From: Pocillopora verrucosa
Lineage: Eukaryota; Cnidaria; Anthozoa; Scleractinia; Pocilloporidae
NCBI RefSeq assembly: GCF_036669915.1
Contig: NC_089315.1
Coordinates: forward strand, 12,015,153-12,079,152
DNA length: 64,000 bases
Reading direction: 5' to 3'
Translations under genes and position numbers: made by a program
In this document: positions 18,701-29,307 of the stretch, piece after piece
Position numbering within the stretch: the stretch's first letter is position 1
How the letters are laid out: every line of letters starts with the position of its first letter
The notes under the pieces: model-generated
The model's database searches: none
Seen by the model: only the letters and a program-made list of their open reading frames with translations
What the model was told of the DNA's origin: nothing

Positions 18701-19312
18701 CAAAGAAGTTTTCAGTATCAGTCTATGACCTTTAAATCTACAGATCTGATTACCAATTCCCCTCTCTAACTGTCACATTTTTTTTTCTGAGTAGAAAAAG
18801 TTGGTATTACACCCTCTTGAAGATAATCTTTTCGATTTCCCTCACCTATTGGCAGAATAATGTTTTGAAATCACGAAGAGAACTTACGTGTTGATCAGTT
18901 TTGGGAGTTTGTATGGACATAGGGAAATACAGATGAGGAGTAAACGTGAACGATGTTGTTATCCATACTTCTTACTTGCAAACCATACTTTTGTCGGTGA
19001 ACAAACAAAAACAACCTTACCTTTCAAAAAACTTGACTCGTCCATTCCTGAAGCCCTTATGAGAGGCTCCGCGAGGAATCTCTGGCTACCATTGTACAGA
19101 GCTGTGATAAAGTTCTGAAAAGCATCATCTCCCTTTCTGGGAAGCATGTCGAGTAATTCTTCAGCCTGTTCTGATCGTGTTTTCTTTGCTTTCACCAGCT
19201 CCCGATCATCATCACCAAGAACGTCAAGTCTGTTTAACAGCTTCAGAGGTTCTAGGTCCCTTACAAGCACTTGTCGATGCTTTCGAAGGATCTTTCTGTG
19301 TTCCTCTTCCAT
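12718..19312 (-). CDS. CARD-CARD-DD-DD adaptor protein (CRADD/RAIDD-like), six exons
   Basis: Exons in translation order: 19021-19312, 17383-17667, 16741-16906, 16163-16416, 14233-14496 and 12718-12914. They sum to 1458 bp, a 485-aa protein. Phases agree at every junction; all are GT-AG, though the exon-2 donor (GTTCTG) is weak. Residues about 1-95 form a CARD (MEEEHRKILRKH..., ELLDMLPRKGDDAFQNF). Residues about 98-190 form a second CARD (MTEEHKRVLR..., TEILPKKGPEAFSYF). Residues about 240-315 form a death domain (NGWKRLFKELGL, IKGWISYDGSRATVQTLL). Residues about 400-485 form a second death domain (DNWKALAEKLGLDNTTIQYL, VGKLYDILVEL), closest by eye to MyD88/PIDD-type domains. Vertebrate CRADD has one of each and bridges PIDD to caspase-2. 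This looks like a cytoplasmic apoptosis or innate-immunity scaffold. The ATG is at 19312; the frame continues 5' only through a GTG. Confidence 0.85.
14530..14979 (+). repeat. Probable non-LTR/SINE-type insertion with TATTC tail
   Basis: An intronic block that includes a CT-rich stretch (14690-14730) and ends in a (CTATT)n tail at about 14958-14976. Short pentanucleotide tails of this type are typical ends of retroposed elements. The boundaries are approximate and the family is not identified. Its plus-strand ORF (14337-14822) runs from the death-domain exon antisense into the repeat and is not a gene. Confidence 0.45.
15269..15479. mobile_element. TTAA-ended MITE, copy 1
   Basis: Perfect 18-bp terminal inverted repeats, TTAACCCTTTCACTCCCA at the left end and its reverse complement at 15462-15479, bound a 211-bp AT-rich body without coding capacity. 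The TTAA termini suggest mobilisation by a piggyBac-like transposase. Same family as the copies at 24499 and 48490. It lies in an intron of the CARD/DD gene. Confidence 0.85.
18081..18440. repeat. Interspersed element with imperfect terminal inverted repeats
   Basis: The left end (18104 onward, TGTAATAGTGTAGTCTG) and right end (about 18410-18426, CAGAATACACTATCACA) are imperfect inverted repeats of about 17 bp. The interior has the CACTCACAACTGACTCACAAC block that I recall as frequent in coral sequence. It lies in the first intron of the CARD/DD gene. It overlaps a small cysteine-containing ORF, which is therefore not called a gene. Confidence 0.55.
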
Positions 19313-19696
19313 TTTAGAAGGCAAAAGCGGAAGCACAGAGAGTCTTCTTTAGTTATCAATTACGAAATGACTTCTTTCCGAAACCAAATATTTCCTACAT
19401 ATATGACATGTAAATCACAGAAGAAGAAGCCTATTCACAATACCAAAACACTTCGAGCTCCGTCATCTCTTTGACCCAGAGTTTGCCAGATAATCAACGA
19501 AAGACGACGAGATTGGGGTGGTTGGGCAACGATGAGGGAATTTGTGAGCCTGCGAATAACAGACAAACTCTATATTAAATAACTATCATATAGTGTACCA
19601 AAATATATGCTAAATCCAACATGGCGGACATATGGCATAGGTAGAACCCCACAATAAGTCTAATTTATTTCTTCTCTTTGAGGTGACGCATGAAAT
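19313..19696. promoter_or_regulatory. Bidirectional promoter between the CARD/DD gene and PIGC
   Basis: Only 384 bp separate the ATG of the minus-strand CARD/DD gene and that of plus-strand PIGC, so both 5' UTRs and core promoters must share this interval. A YY1-like CCAACATGGCGG lies at 19617-19628 near the PIGC start. No TATA box is obvious at a convincing position. The shared promoter is an inference from layout. Confidence 0.6.
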
Positions 19697-22600
19697 ATGC
19701 AGTGTGCTTTGTTCCTGCAAACCATGATTAATGATTCTGGGAAGGATAACGACTTCCTTCCAGTTCAGATGAAAAGGAGGAAGCCATGGAGAAAAGTGTT
19801 ATATGAAGACCAAGGTGTTCCGGATAATTATGTAGACAAGTCGTTTCTTGATGAAATGAGGAAAAATCGTGAGTACAGCACTTTATGGATGAGGATTTAT
19901 ATCAAATTGCTATCTCTAGTGTACCGATTTTGCGATGCTCTGTATTGGTGTGCTGCATGTGCCCCATTCGGTTGTAAAGAGATTCCACACTGAGCAGCCG
20001 TCAAATATTGAAGTTTATGAGAATGTTGGCAAGTGATATGTTATTTGGTTCCTTCTCAAGAATTTGAATATATTTTTGGAATGATTTGAAGCCTATGCAT
20101 GCTTAATTTGAAAACAAATTATCGGGCAACCTATGAGATATCTGCAAGTACGAGTTTAAATGGGATTTACGAATGTGCGGTGTAGCTAGTTGATCACGTT
20201 GTGGTTCAATTTATCATGGTTTCAATTATTTTTTTGAAATGTAAATGTCATATCAGATTTTACAAAGCCTGAAGACGACAGAAAAAGAGTAGCTTAGGAT
20301 ATGTTGACCCACAACAGATATAGATTTGACCGACATGAAAAGCAAATGAAAGTTAAAGGTAAATTTCTGATAAACTTTTAGTAAATACAAGAACCTACCA
20401 GTTCTGGTCAGTGGTTTCAGAGTCTGGAGCAGTTTCTCAACAGCTAAGCAGGTTAGAGGAGTAAAAGTTACATTTTTTTGGAGGGCTGATGTACTGATGT
20501 CTGGCTGTTTGTGTCTTGACAGCTAAGACAATCCAAGTAAGATCATCATGCTAGCAGTGGTTCTGACCTATTCCATGCACCAATTTAAGAAAAAAGTCAC
20601 GCACAACTTGTAATATGAATGGCATTTCACACATCACCAATTAAAGATGGAGAACTTCAAATCTCACCCTACCTTGCTTTTCTGTAAATTCACACATCAC
20701 ATATTAATTTTGGGCTTAATTGTAAGTTTTAAAAATAGAAACCCTTTGCCACCTTCAGAGAGGGTTTTGATGATTATCTTATTATGCTTCCTAAATCCAC
20801 AAGAAATCATATGCCAGGGGGGAAAAAACCCAAAAAACAGGAAAACCTTTAACAGTTGTCAATAGTAATGCTGTATCCTTCAAAACTTATGCACTAAAAT
20901 TTTTGATTATCCTAAATCTTTCTTGAGTCAATAGTCACAAACTAAGATTTAATGAAATTTGTTTTCTCTGAATTCTTTAGAATAATGGTACTACCATATA
21001 CATATTATTTATTTTTCTATTTTCAGTGTTTGTGTATTTGTATCAGCTTTTGTGTACATGGACTTTGGTTACTTGTCACCCTCTTTGCTGTTTGTGGCTT
21101 CCTCTCTGTTAACGCTGGCTGGATATATTCTTTTTGATCTTTTGGATGGAGGAGCATTAAGATCTGAATCAAACAGAACTAGTAAGATTTTTTTAAAAGC
21201 ATACTGGAAATAAACATGATTTAGTGCTTCCATCAGCTTTTCTTTTCAGTTTGGGAGAGTGGTTATAAAGCTGAACAATGAATCAACAGGTTCAGTTAAC
21301 CCTCTCTTACCCATTCAGACCATAGATAAGTATAAAGAGGGTAAGTTTCCAAGGAAACTTTAGTGCTACGTCAGTTAAGATATTACAAGATAATTTGATT
21401 TTATTAATTGAGGTGATAATGTTAATTGACCACCGTAAAGAGGTTTAGAAACTAATTAGGGTGGCCAATTTTTTTATCAACTTAGTTGATAAAACCAAAT
21501 GATGAGAAGGTATAGACCAACTTGGGAGGGGGGGGGGAGAGGGGGAAATGACTAGAGGTTGTTTATAATGGTCTGGCCTCATCCATATGCATGCTCTCCA
21601 TCAGTTCATGCCATAGAAACAGTAGGTGGTAATCAGCCAATTTTCTATGAATAATAAGAATTCAGTCAGGTCCCCCAGTTCTGCACATGATATCTTGTAG
21701 TTCAAGATAGTGCTAGAAGAAAGAGAAACTGATTTGTGAACCATCTGTTATTAGGAGGATAGTGTGTGAGTATTGGTAGTACTCAAAAAAATGTTGCTCA
21801 TGTTTGCAGGAATGGATGACATTAGAATTTGTGTTGTGGTGCTTGGCTCTGTGTATGTACTTTCCCCAGTTTTGAAAACCTTAACTGATACTATTAGCAC
21901 AGACACCATTTATGCCATGACGGTAAGGACTGGCCTAAGTAGGTTACATTGTACAATGAATTTGTATGAAAGAAACAATGTGAAAAGTGGATTACTCTGT
22001 GGCATCCAATCTGTTTTTTATTTTTTAAGTTTTATAATGGCCACCAGTCAAATTATTCTGAATCACGACTAAAAAAATGTCCACAACTATTTTAAAATAT
22101 ACAAGTTGTCTTTCACTTTCATCCTTGGCTCAAATGTTCACAAGTCTTCCTTTATTTTACTAGTATTTTAGAATTTTTCAGTCATGTAGTTTGCCTACAT
22201 CTTTCTTACACCTTCACAAGTAGCATAGTACATCACACTTGTAAATGATAAGTTATGAATCGATCCAAAAAAATAAATTTGCAATGAGTAATTGCATAAA
22301 TTAGAGCCCAAGAGAGGAATTTAGTTGTCAGCAGTGGTAAAACTCAATTTACCCTGAAAATAAATACTCCTTAGGTGCTATTACCAAATGTGCTAGATAT
22401 TGAGTCATATGGTGGGAGTGAGAAAATTTTTAGAGAGTTCTCACTCCCCAAATCTGATCTCAAATAATAGCTCTTTCAGCAGATGCTCTTGTTGCATTTT
22501 TCTATGGAGATTGTTCACTCAGTTCCCTACTTTGATGGTACTGTTTTTCTTATTCAGACCTTCATGCTTGGTATGAACCTTCTTCTGTATGACTATGGAA

Positions 22601-25277
22601 CACATGCTGCAATGTAAGTGATAGAAACTATGTGACCGTCGTCTAATTCATAACTTAGAACCATTAGTTAAGGGAATATTCTTTTCAGTTAGCTAATTTA
22701 AAAAAAATTGTTGGGTGTAATTGATTCTTTAACTTCCGTACAAGTGCTAGGATGGCAGCTCTTGAGCTATGGGTATTGAATCTTTTTCCAGCTAATACAT
22801 GAAAGTTGTTTCATTATTTTTTGACAGAGTCTCAAGGTCTGCCTCCCTAAATGCCTCCATCTTTGCTTCAGTGTGTCTAGCATCACGTCTCCCCTCCTCC
22901 TGGCATGTCTTTGGGACTGTCACTTTTGCTATGCAATTGTTTGCTTTGTTTCCATCACTGAGAAGACAGCTTAAGGTACACATATTTTTTGTCTTGTGAA
23001 ATTATAGAGCATTGTTCAAATAAGTGTTGAAATTAATGCGAGACTCTGCACTCTGTTTTTACCTCTCTGTGATTGGTTTAGAAAACTTGTGGAACCATCT
23101 CAACCAATCAGGGGCAAAGCTTTAACCAATCACAACTTCATTACTCACATTTTTTCATGCACAGTTTGGGCCTTTTACCATATTCTCTCTGAGTCCTCAT
23201 TGGCTCCTTGTGTTGTTTACCATGGTGCTGATTTGTTTTTGTCAGTAATTAATGTTGTTGGTTTTGCATATGAAAAGTGCCCTTTATTTGTTTATTGGGA
23301 TGTTTTCCAGCAACTTTTGTCAGTTTTTTGGAAAGTTTGGCATGTTCTGAATATACTCAAGATTTGTTGTTTTCCTTTTATTAAAAGTCAAAAAGGGTAA
23401 CCAAAGGTTATTCAGTACTACAATGTAATTTGTTTGTAGATGTTCTACATCATGTGCCGCAGTGTTATTTATAACCCTGTAGTGAAAAAGACACTGATAG
23501 TTAGAAAAAGGCTCCTTGAAAATGACTGATGAGGTCATAATTTTTTTGTTTTAATTATTATTTAGTAACCATGTAAGCTTATATTTGCTTTCCTTTTGGT
23601 AGTGGTTTCAAGAAACACAGTCTTTTGGCAAATGTTGAATATGAGAAGGTTATAAAATTTGTGATTTCAAATCTGCTATTTTATGACCTTTGAATATTGT
23701 GGCACCAAAGAGAACTACCTAGGTATAAATCAAACAAAACCTTCAATTCTTGTCTTGGTTTGTTAGGATAAGAAAACACCATTGAAGCAAAATGAATGAG
23801 CATGGTTAGCATAAAAAAGATTGACACCCTTTACAAAAAAGAAAACTTGGAAAATTTAGGGAAGATATTCAAGTCATACAAGTTGTAATGCAGCTCCTTA
23901 AATTTTGAATGAGAGTTTGGTAATTGCTAAGTGACAGATTTTGTACCAACATTATTTGTACCAATTGTTTTCTTGCACCTTCTTTAGATGCAGCTACCAT
24001 CAAGTCATGTTGTTTTGACCTGGACTCTGGTTCTAATTGCTGTAGCAATGCTATGGCCACTTTCCCAACTGTTTGCATTGTTGCTGGCTCTTGTTCACCT
24101 GGCTGTAACATTTGTATGTCCATTCTGGTTAATTAAATTGCAGAGATTCAAAAAGTAAGCATGTTTGCATATAAATCTAAGAATTAGAATAGATTTTAAG
24201 ATTCAAATGGTTTTATAATCTTGTATCCTAAGTTAAGATGACTCAGAGTTACATTGAAATTAGTAACTAACTGGCTGTTGTCAATAGACAGTGATTTTCA
24301 GGTGACACCATGAGCTTAAAATGAGCAGATGGAAAGGTGGAAAGATTATGAATATTGTTTTGATAGAGTTAAATCATTCTTGTGATCCTCATAATCTAAT
24401 CTTTTTCCAGTCTTGTTGAGGACATCCTATGATTGATGTTTGACTTAAGACTCTTCTCTTCAGATTTCTGCTCAAAATAACTAAGAAACCATTGTTGCTT
24501 AACCCTTTACACCCTGACATCATTATACATATTCTCTATACTGTTCTCCATACATTTCTTAAGGTGCTTTCATGGAGAATTTGTTTAACAATCAAGAGCC
24601 TCTTTAGTCACTGATCATTTCCTTTATTCTCATGACCTTGATGTATGATTCAAAGGTGATATTGTAGGGAGAAATTAGATGCTAGTCACTCTTAGGTGTT
24701 AAAGGGTTAATATGCTGTGGCCTAATGGCCAGTACACAAAACTCCAGATCAGAAGGTCTGAGGTCAAGCCTAAGCTGGATCAGTGGGTGGTGTTCTTGGG
24801 CAAGGCACTTCTCTCAGAGAGGGATTCTCTCTGTGGAGGACCATCGATAAGTACCAGCAAACTTTCAGGGATACTTGATAAAATGTTGGGGGGAGGCTTT
24901 TGCTGGATTGCTTAGTTTACAAGCCCCACATCAATGTAGTTTTCTCAAACTTTGCAAACTCAAAGAGGTGTCTCATGCAGATTGTTGAAAAAATTTATGA
25001 TTATAAAACAATTACTAAATTTGGTTTTCACATGATATCATGTATTATAAAACCTTGCATCTGTGTCATCTACCTTAGCCTTCTGCTTTGGCAGATAACT
25101 CAGACCTTGGTTTTGATAATTCATGATATCATGCTCAACCTCACTCAATAGTTGCTACCTTGTTGGCGTCAGTTGGTTGGCTAATTCCTTGTTGTTGTAT
25201 TTTATCTCTGTAGTAATATACATGGTCCATGGGATGAAGCTGTTATTGAAGAAGAGCTTGAGGCAAAGCAGAAATAA
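19697..25277 (+). CDS. PIGC: PIG-C, GPI N-acetylglucosaminyltransferase subunit C, eight exons
   Basis: Exons: 19697-19868, 20382-20451, 21027-21181, 21810-21922, 22558-22613, 22828-22975, 23988-24154 and 25214-25277. They sum to 945 bp (314 aa, human about 297) with GT-AG borders and consistent phases. Family blocks in order: [82 protein letters not shown], and at the C-terminus [15 protein letters not shown]. Several hydrophobic membrane segments lie between them. PIG-C is a multipass ER membrane subunit of the complex that transfers GlcNAc from UDP-GlcNAc to phosphatidylinositol, the first step of GPI anchors. A later in-frame Met at 19724 is an alternative start. Exon 8 is the left edge of the segmental duplication and has a second copy at 36879. 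Confidence 0.95.
21335..21505. repeat. Degenerate dispersed repeat (copy without the hairpin motif)
   Basis: In PIGC intron 3. It retains GGTAAGTTTCCAAGGAAACTT and the ATCAACTTAGTTGAT palindrome of the dispersed family, but the CTGANGA/GAAACGTC hairpin is absent. A G-run follows at about 21527-21535. Confidence 0.5.
24499..24710. mobile_element. TTAA-ended MITE, copy 2
   Basis: TTAACCCTTTACACC at the left and GGTGTTAAAGGGTTAA at the right form terminal inverted repeats around 212 bp. Interior blocks such as CTTTATTCTCAT and the AGGGAGAAATT lead-out are shared with the copy at 15269, so they are one family. In PIGC intron 7. Confidence 0.8.
24711..24900 (+). repeat. tRNA-derived SINE with conserved GTTCTTGGGCAAGGCACTT core
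   Basis: The head (GTGGCCTAATGGCCAGTAC ... GGTCTGAGGTCAAG) resembles degenerate tRNA A and B boxes. The body has TGTTCTTGGGCAAGGCACTT, the central domain shared by animal V-SINE/MetaSINE-type families. It starts directly at the right end of the TTAA MITE. In PIGC intron 7. Confidence 0.65.
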
Positions 25278-25860
25278 GTATGGTCAAAGTTTTATAGGCT
25301 GTCTTATTCTCCTAACATGTGTATGTGGCAATTACACATTCCGTTCCAACTGTCAGTTCAGGAAGTTGCCTAGAAACACCCCTTCTGTAATTTAGCATAA
25401 GCCTACCTTCCATATGTTTGGATGTGAGAAACTTTTGTTTGCATGGAAGCAGTTTCTCCTTGCATAATGGCACTTAGTGAGAAAGCGAAAAGATGATATT
25501 TGTTGTTGCATGTTATTTCTCATGGCAAAATTACTAAAATGACAGGACTTTATGTGCTCAACCTATTTTTATTGACTTGAATCCAAGCTATTAAATGAAG
25601 GTTGTTTAAAATAAAATTACAGAAATATTACTTACAATGTACTGTTATATTTTCATTTCTATGTTACTCACAGTACATCATTTATCGACAAAATTGATTT
25701 TCCATCAGTTTCCACTTAAGAATTTTTCCTGAAGGGAAGTTTTATTGTTCTAGCTGAAGCTTGACATAAGCTTAAAATGAAACTTGACTCAGCTTTTAAA
25801 AAACTTTAAGTTATTAAATGTTCTTGAAAAGTGAGGAAATAACCTCAAGACTGTCATATA

Positions 25861-26031
25861 CAGGGGCGTAGCCAGGATTTTTCAAAAGGGGGGGGGGTCA
25901 CACTGTGTCAAACAGAGGGTACTCACCTGATTTTCATGTCGACCTCTATGCCGTGTTTTACTTAATACGACAAAAAATGGTTTACTAAGGGGGTCACAGG
26001 CACCCCAGGATCCTCCTTGGCTAGACCCTTG
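25861..26031. mobile_element. MITE-like element with CAGGGGCGTAGCC terminus (copy A)
   Basis: Begins CAGGGGCGTAGCCAGGATT and ends with the imperfect inverted repeat TTGGCTAGACCCTTG, flanked by ATATA on both sides. CAGGGGCGTAGCC-type ends are typical of hAT-derived MITEs in animals. A G-run follows the left end. The copy B equivalent is at about 37528-37697. Confidence 0.6.
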
Positions 26032-26859
26032 ATATACGAGTTGCAAGAAGTACACAAAGATATTTTCCACCAAATAAGACATATCAGCTGAAATTTCCGT
26101 CTTGTTCATTAGGTCCCACCCTTTCACCCTTAGGAAAACTATGAGAATTCTTATTTTTTTTCCCCCACGCCATTGAACAAATTAATTTTTTAACGGAACT
26201 CTGTTAGATTTCGACCACTTTCTTTCTGTGGCTTGGTTAAATGAATATTCTCAAACACTCAATCGATGATCATCTTGTAACTCATCCCACTTGAAAGCAA
26301 ACCGAAAGGGATGCCCTGTTTTCTATCAAAGACAGGGAAATGGGACAAACAGCTTGCGTCACTCTGGCCTTCTTTCGCTAGTTGTTACGCTTTGCTGTTT
26401 GTGGTTTCCTTCCAAGAATTCATGACAGATCTACCGATGGTATTTTTCACTTTTTTTTCACTAAGCTTTGTATTCGAAACTGCAAACTTTGATTGTTCTT
26501 CAGTGTGCCCTCCAAGGTTATCATCTGATTGGTCAAAAACAGTCTCAATATAATTTATTTGAGAAAAATTTCGTTAAAATGTTACCAGCTTTTCAATACG
26601 AATTTTTACGGTTCCCTGTATTTAGACGTGACCTTGAATGTTTTCTTGTTTGTTAACCTCGTTCCTTTCAACTTAATCCATAGGTAATTTAAAACTGTAC
26701 CTTCGCTGTTCTCTAAAACTTTAAATCGAGTCTACTCCCTCTGGCTGTTAATCAGCCTTCATCATCTTCATGCGCTCGAAAAGAACCGCCGCGGCACGAA
26801 ACACTTTTTGCCTCTAATTTACACGATCCTTAATCCGCCCGTGGGCATAACCGCTGCAT

Positions 26860-26972
26860 GTATAATGCCCTGCTCTGAGCTCTGTTTTGAGGGCCACAGA
26901 GTCTTCAGTGTCTTAGGGCTCCTGTTAAGTGTTTTACCCTCTCTAAATAAAGCCTATTATTATTACTATTAT
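26860..26972 (+). repeat. Retroelement 3' end with (ATT)n tail (copy A)
   Basis: The block ending CCCTCTCTAAATAAAGCCTATTATTATTACTATTAT has a poly(A)-signal-like AATAAA and a trinucleotide tail, typical of a non-LTR or SINE 3' end. In copy B the same block (38420-38531) is preceded by a long T-rich run (38357-38419) absent from copy A. Confidence 0.45.
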
Positions 26973-27755
26973 CTCGCTCTGAGCCAATCAGAGTGCGCGT
27001 TATATCGGCCTCAAGCCTAAGCCATTTAATGAAATATTTTCCTTTTCAGATACTTTTGTCTGTATTCTGTAGTTATTCCCATAGTGTGTCTGCATCAGCC
27101 GACAATTAGTTCAATTTAACCTACTTAACAATGAATGATCTACCTCGGTTAATAAATGTATTTACATTTAACCTTCGAAACTGATTATGATTGTGGAAAG
27201 CCACCTGCCAGGTGATAAAATAGGCAAAGCTCAAATTCTACTCCACATTTCAAAGTCGTGAGACAAGCATTGTTCAAGACAACTCCTGTTAAAAGAACCG
27301 TTCAAATTCGAACAGATCTCCTCTTCCATTTTGAAAACTCAGTGGTGATTGTTAATATCCCATGAAGAATATAATTTTCTGATTCATTGAATTTCATCTA
27401 TATTAAATTGCATAAGAAAACATGTATGTGAACACTTAACGCTAAGCCAAATGCTGTGCATATTAATACTTCATTTTGGAAATGTCGATGCAGACCTCGA
27501 CTACAAAAACGAAAAACTTAAAAAAAAGGAACGCTCTCTTACTCGTCTCTTTTTCTCGTGTTTTGATCGCAACGCAAGAGTTTAATCTTGGTGATTTGAA
27601 ATGTTCAATGCATTTACATAAATCTACATTACAAAGCATTGTCGCTTAATTCAGAATTTAGATTAGATTGAACTGATGTTAACGCTCTGTCGTGTATTAA
27701 AAAAACAAAAAGAGAAAAACTAGTGAACTCTTATTGTTTACCATTATACCAAGGT

Positions 27756-28631
27756 CTACGTAGAAGTATTTAACTTAATTTTCCATTTGCGAACGAGTAT
27801 TGCTAGTTCTCTCTTGATATCCTTTTTTAAACAAGCGTAGACGAAAGGATTCACAACAGAGTTCAAGGTAAGGAGAATAGTTATCACCTGTCCAGCTCTT
27901 TCGGAAACATTACAGGAAAAATTGATGCATAAAATTAAACCGTTTACCGCTAAGTAGCATCCCAAGAAGAAAAAGACTACAGCAACGATGAAAGGGGCTG
28001 AGTTCTTCTTGTTACGTCTGAGACACAGTGCGTTGTCTTCTCCGTCAGTAAATAATTGGTTGCAGCGCAGTTGAAGTTGTATTATCACTTCCTGCTGCTT
28101 TTGCTTGTGTGCTACCATAATGATGCGAATAGCTGCATAAAAGAGTAGCACACAGGACAGTAGAAGAAACCCAGAGACGGTAATAAAAAATAGGATGTTC
28201 AGTGCTGTGTCGGATTTCGTCACGTACTGTGTCACCAAAGTTGACGACGAAATTGTGAAAGCAAGCAACCATGCTATCATAATTACCAGTCCAGGGTGTC
28301 GCTTTGTAAATGAAGTGTTGTATTTTAAAGGGTGAACGATGGCGATGTAGCGATCCCAAGTCAAGTTGCAAAGATTCGAGACCGATGAGTGCAGGGAAAA
28401 CCAAAAAAATGCCGAGACCATTTTAAAGTTGCACTTTTCTGCGGTACAAAAAAATGCCGGTGGAAACACTGTGAATCCGAGCATTGCGTCGGCCACTGCA
28501 AGAGAAAGGACGAACCAATTGGCAGTGGAGTGAAGTCGACGATTTAAGGCTACCAGAACGATCACTGAACTGTTCCCTATAACTGCTGTGATTGAAAGGA
28601 ACCAGCCGAAAAAAATAAGGGCATTTTCCAT
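27756..28631 (-). CDS. Class A GPCR 1, duplication copy A, intronless
   Basis: 291 aa from the ATG at 28631; the frame stays open to an upstream ATG at 28754 (332 aa). I prefer 28631: five of the twelve differences from copy B fall in the 41-residue extension, against seven in the other 291, and the cluster paralogues start at the equivalent place. Motifs: GN in TM1, LHSTANWFVLSLAVAD (TM2), WDRY (TM3), NSVVNPFVYA (TM7). TM6 lacks CWxP (FFFLGCYLAVN). The second extracellular loop is very short and has no Cys, while loop 1 has CTAEKC and the TM6-loop 3 region CINFSC. The LHS..SLAVAD block and loops recall melanocortin/adenosine-type receptors; the ligand is unknown. Plasma-membrane receptor, G-protein coupling presumed. 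Confidence 0.92.
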   Translation of the reverse strand: MENALIFFGWFLSITAVIGNSSVIVLVALNRRLHSTANWFVLSLAVADAMLGFTVFPPAFFCTAEKCNFKMVSAFFWFSLHSSVSNLCNLTWDRYIAIVHPLKYNTSFTKRHPGLVIMIAWLLAFTISSSTLVTQYVTKSDTALNILFFITVSGFLLLSCVLLFYAAIRIIMVAHKQKQQEVIIQLQLRCNQLFTDGEDNALCLRRNKKNSAPFIVAVVFFFLGCYLAVNGLILCINFSCNVSERAGQVITILLTLNSVVNPFVYACLKKDIKRELAILVRKWKIKLNTST

Positions 28632-28949
28632 ATCACTGATCTTCAAGAAGTAAAACACGTATGATGACCTGCTCGGCAATGTCAGACAATACCTTTTGTT
28701 TCTTAAAAACAATTGTCCGGAAACATAAGTTATAATGTGGGACTTCTTGGGCAATTTTAAGTTGCTACAATTACGTCATGCGGTTGTTCGCGTTGAAGTT
28801 GATGTTTCCACTACCCGTGTGGCAATGAACTTTACATCCAATGCATCCTGAGTAAATCTCTTACGAGTAAAATATTGAATTGTAGCTTAATCAAATTATT
28901 CAAATTGGTAACTCCAGTCAAAACATATTCGCTGTTGAAGGGGGGTTTT

Positions 28950-28981
28950 GTATAATTCATGACTGCTGTCATGAATTATAC
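28950..28981. repeat. Perfect hairpin upstream of GPCR 1 (copy A)
   Basis: 14-bp arms GTATAATTCATGAC and its reverse complement with loop TGCT, about 320 bp upstream of the GPCR 1 start codon. Kept unchanged in copy B at 40496-40527. Function unknown. Confidence 0.8.
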
Positions 28982-29307
28982 GTAATAATTATCATGGTAA
29001 AAATGATAGCTTTAGCTAATCAACCAGTTTCTCAAGTAGAAGAAGCTGTTGTTGAGGACTTCAAATGCGAAACGCTGTTACCGTAGTCGTCAATCATTCG
29101 CAAACCTATAGTTATGCTACACGGTATGTTTAAATACAACAAACACAGGTCGGAGAAACTTTTTTTTCTATGTACATTGCATAGGAAGTTTGCCGTTTTG
29201 CGAGAGACAATGGATTAACTAACTAGATAGCAAACTTTCTGTCTGAGTACAATAACGCCTTGAAATGTTGAAAAAATTTCGACTTCTACGAACCCCTACA
29301 TGAAGGT

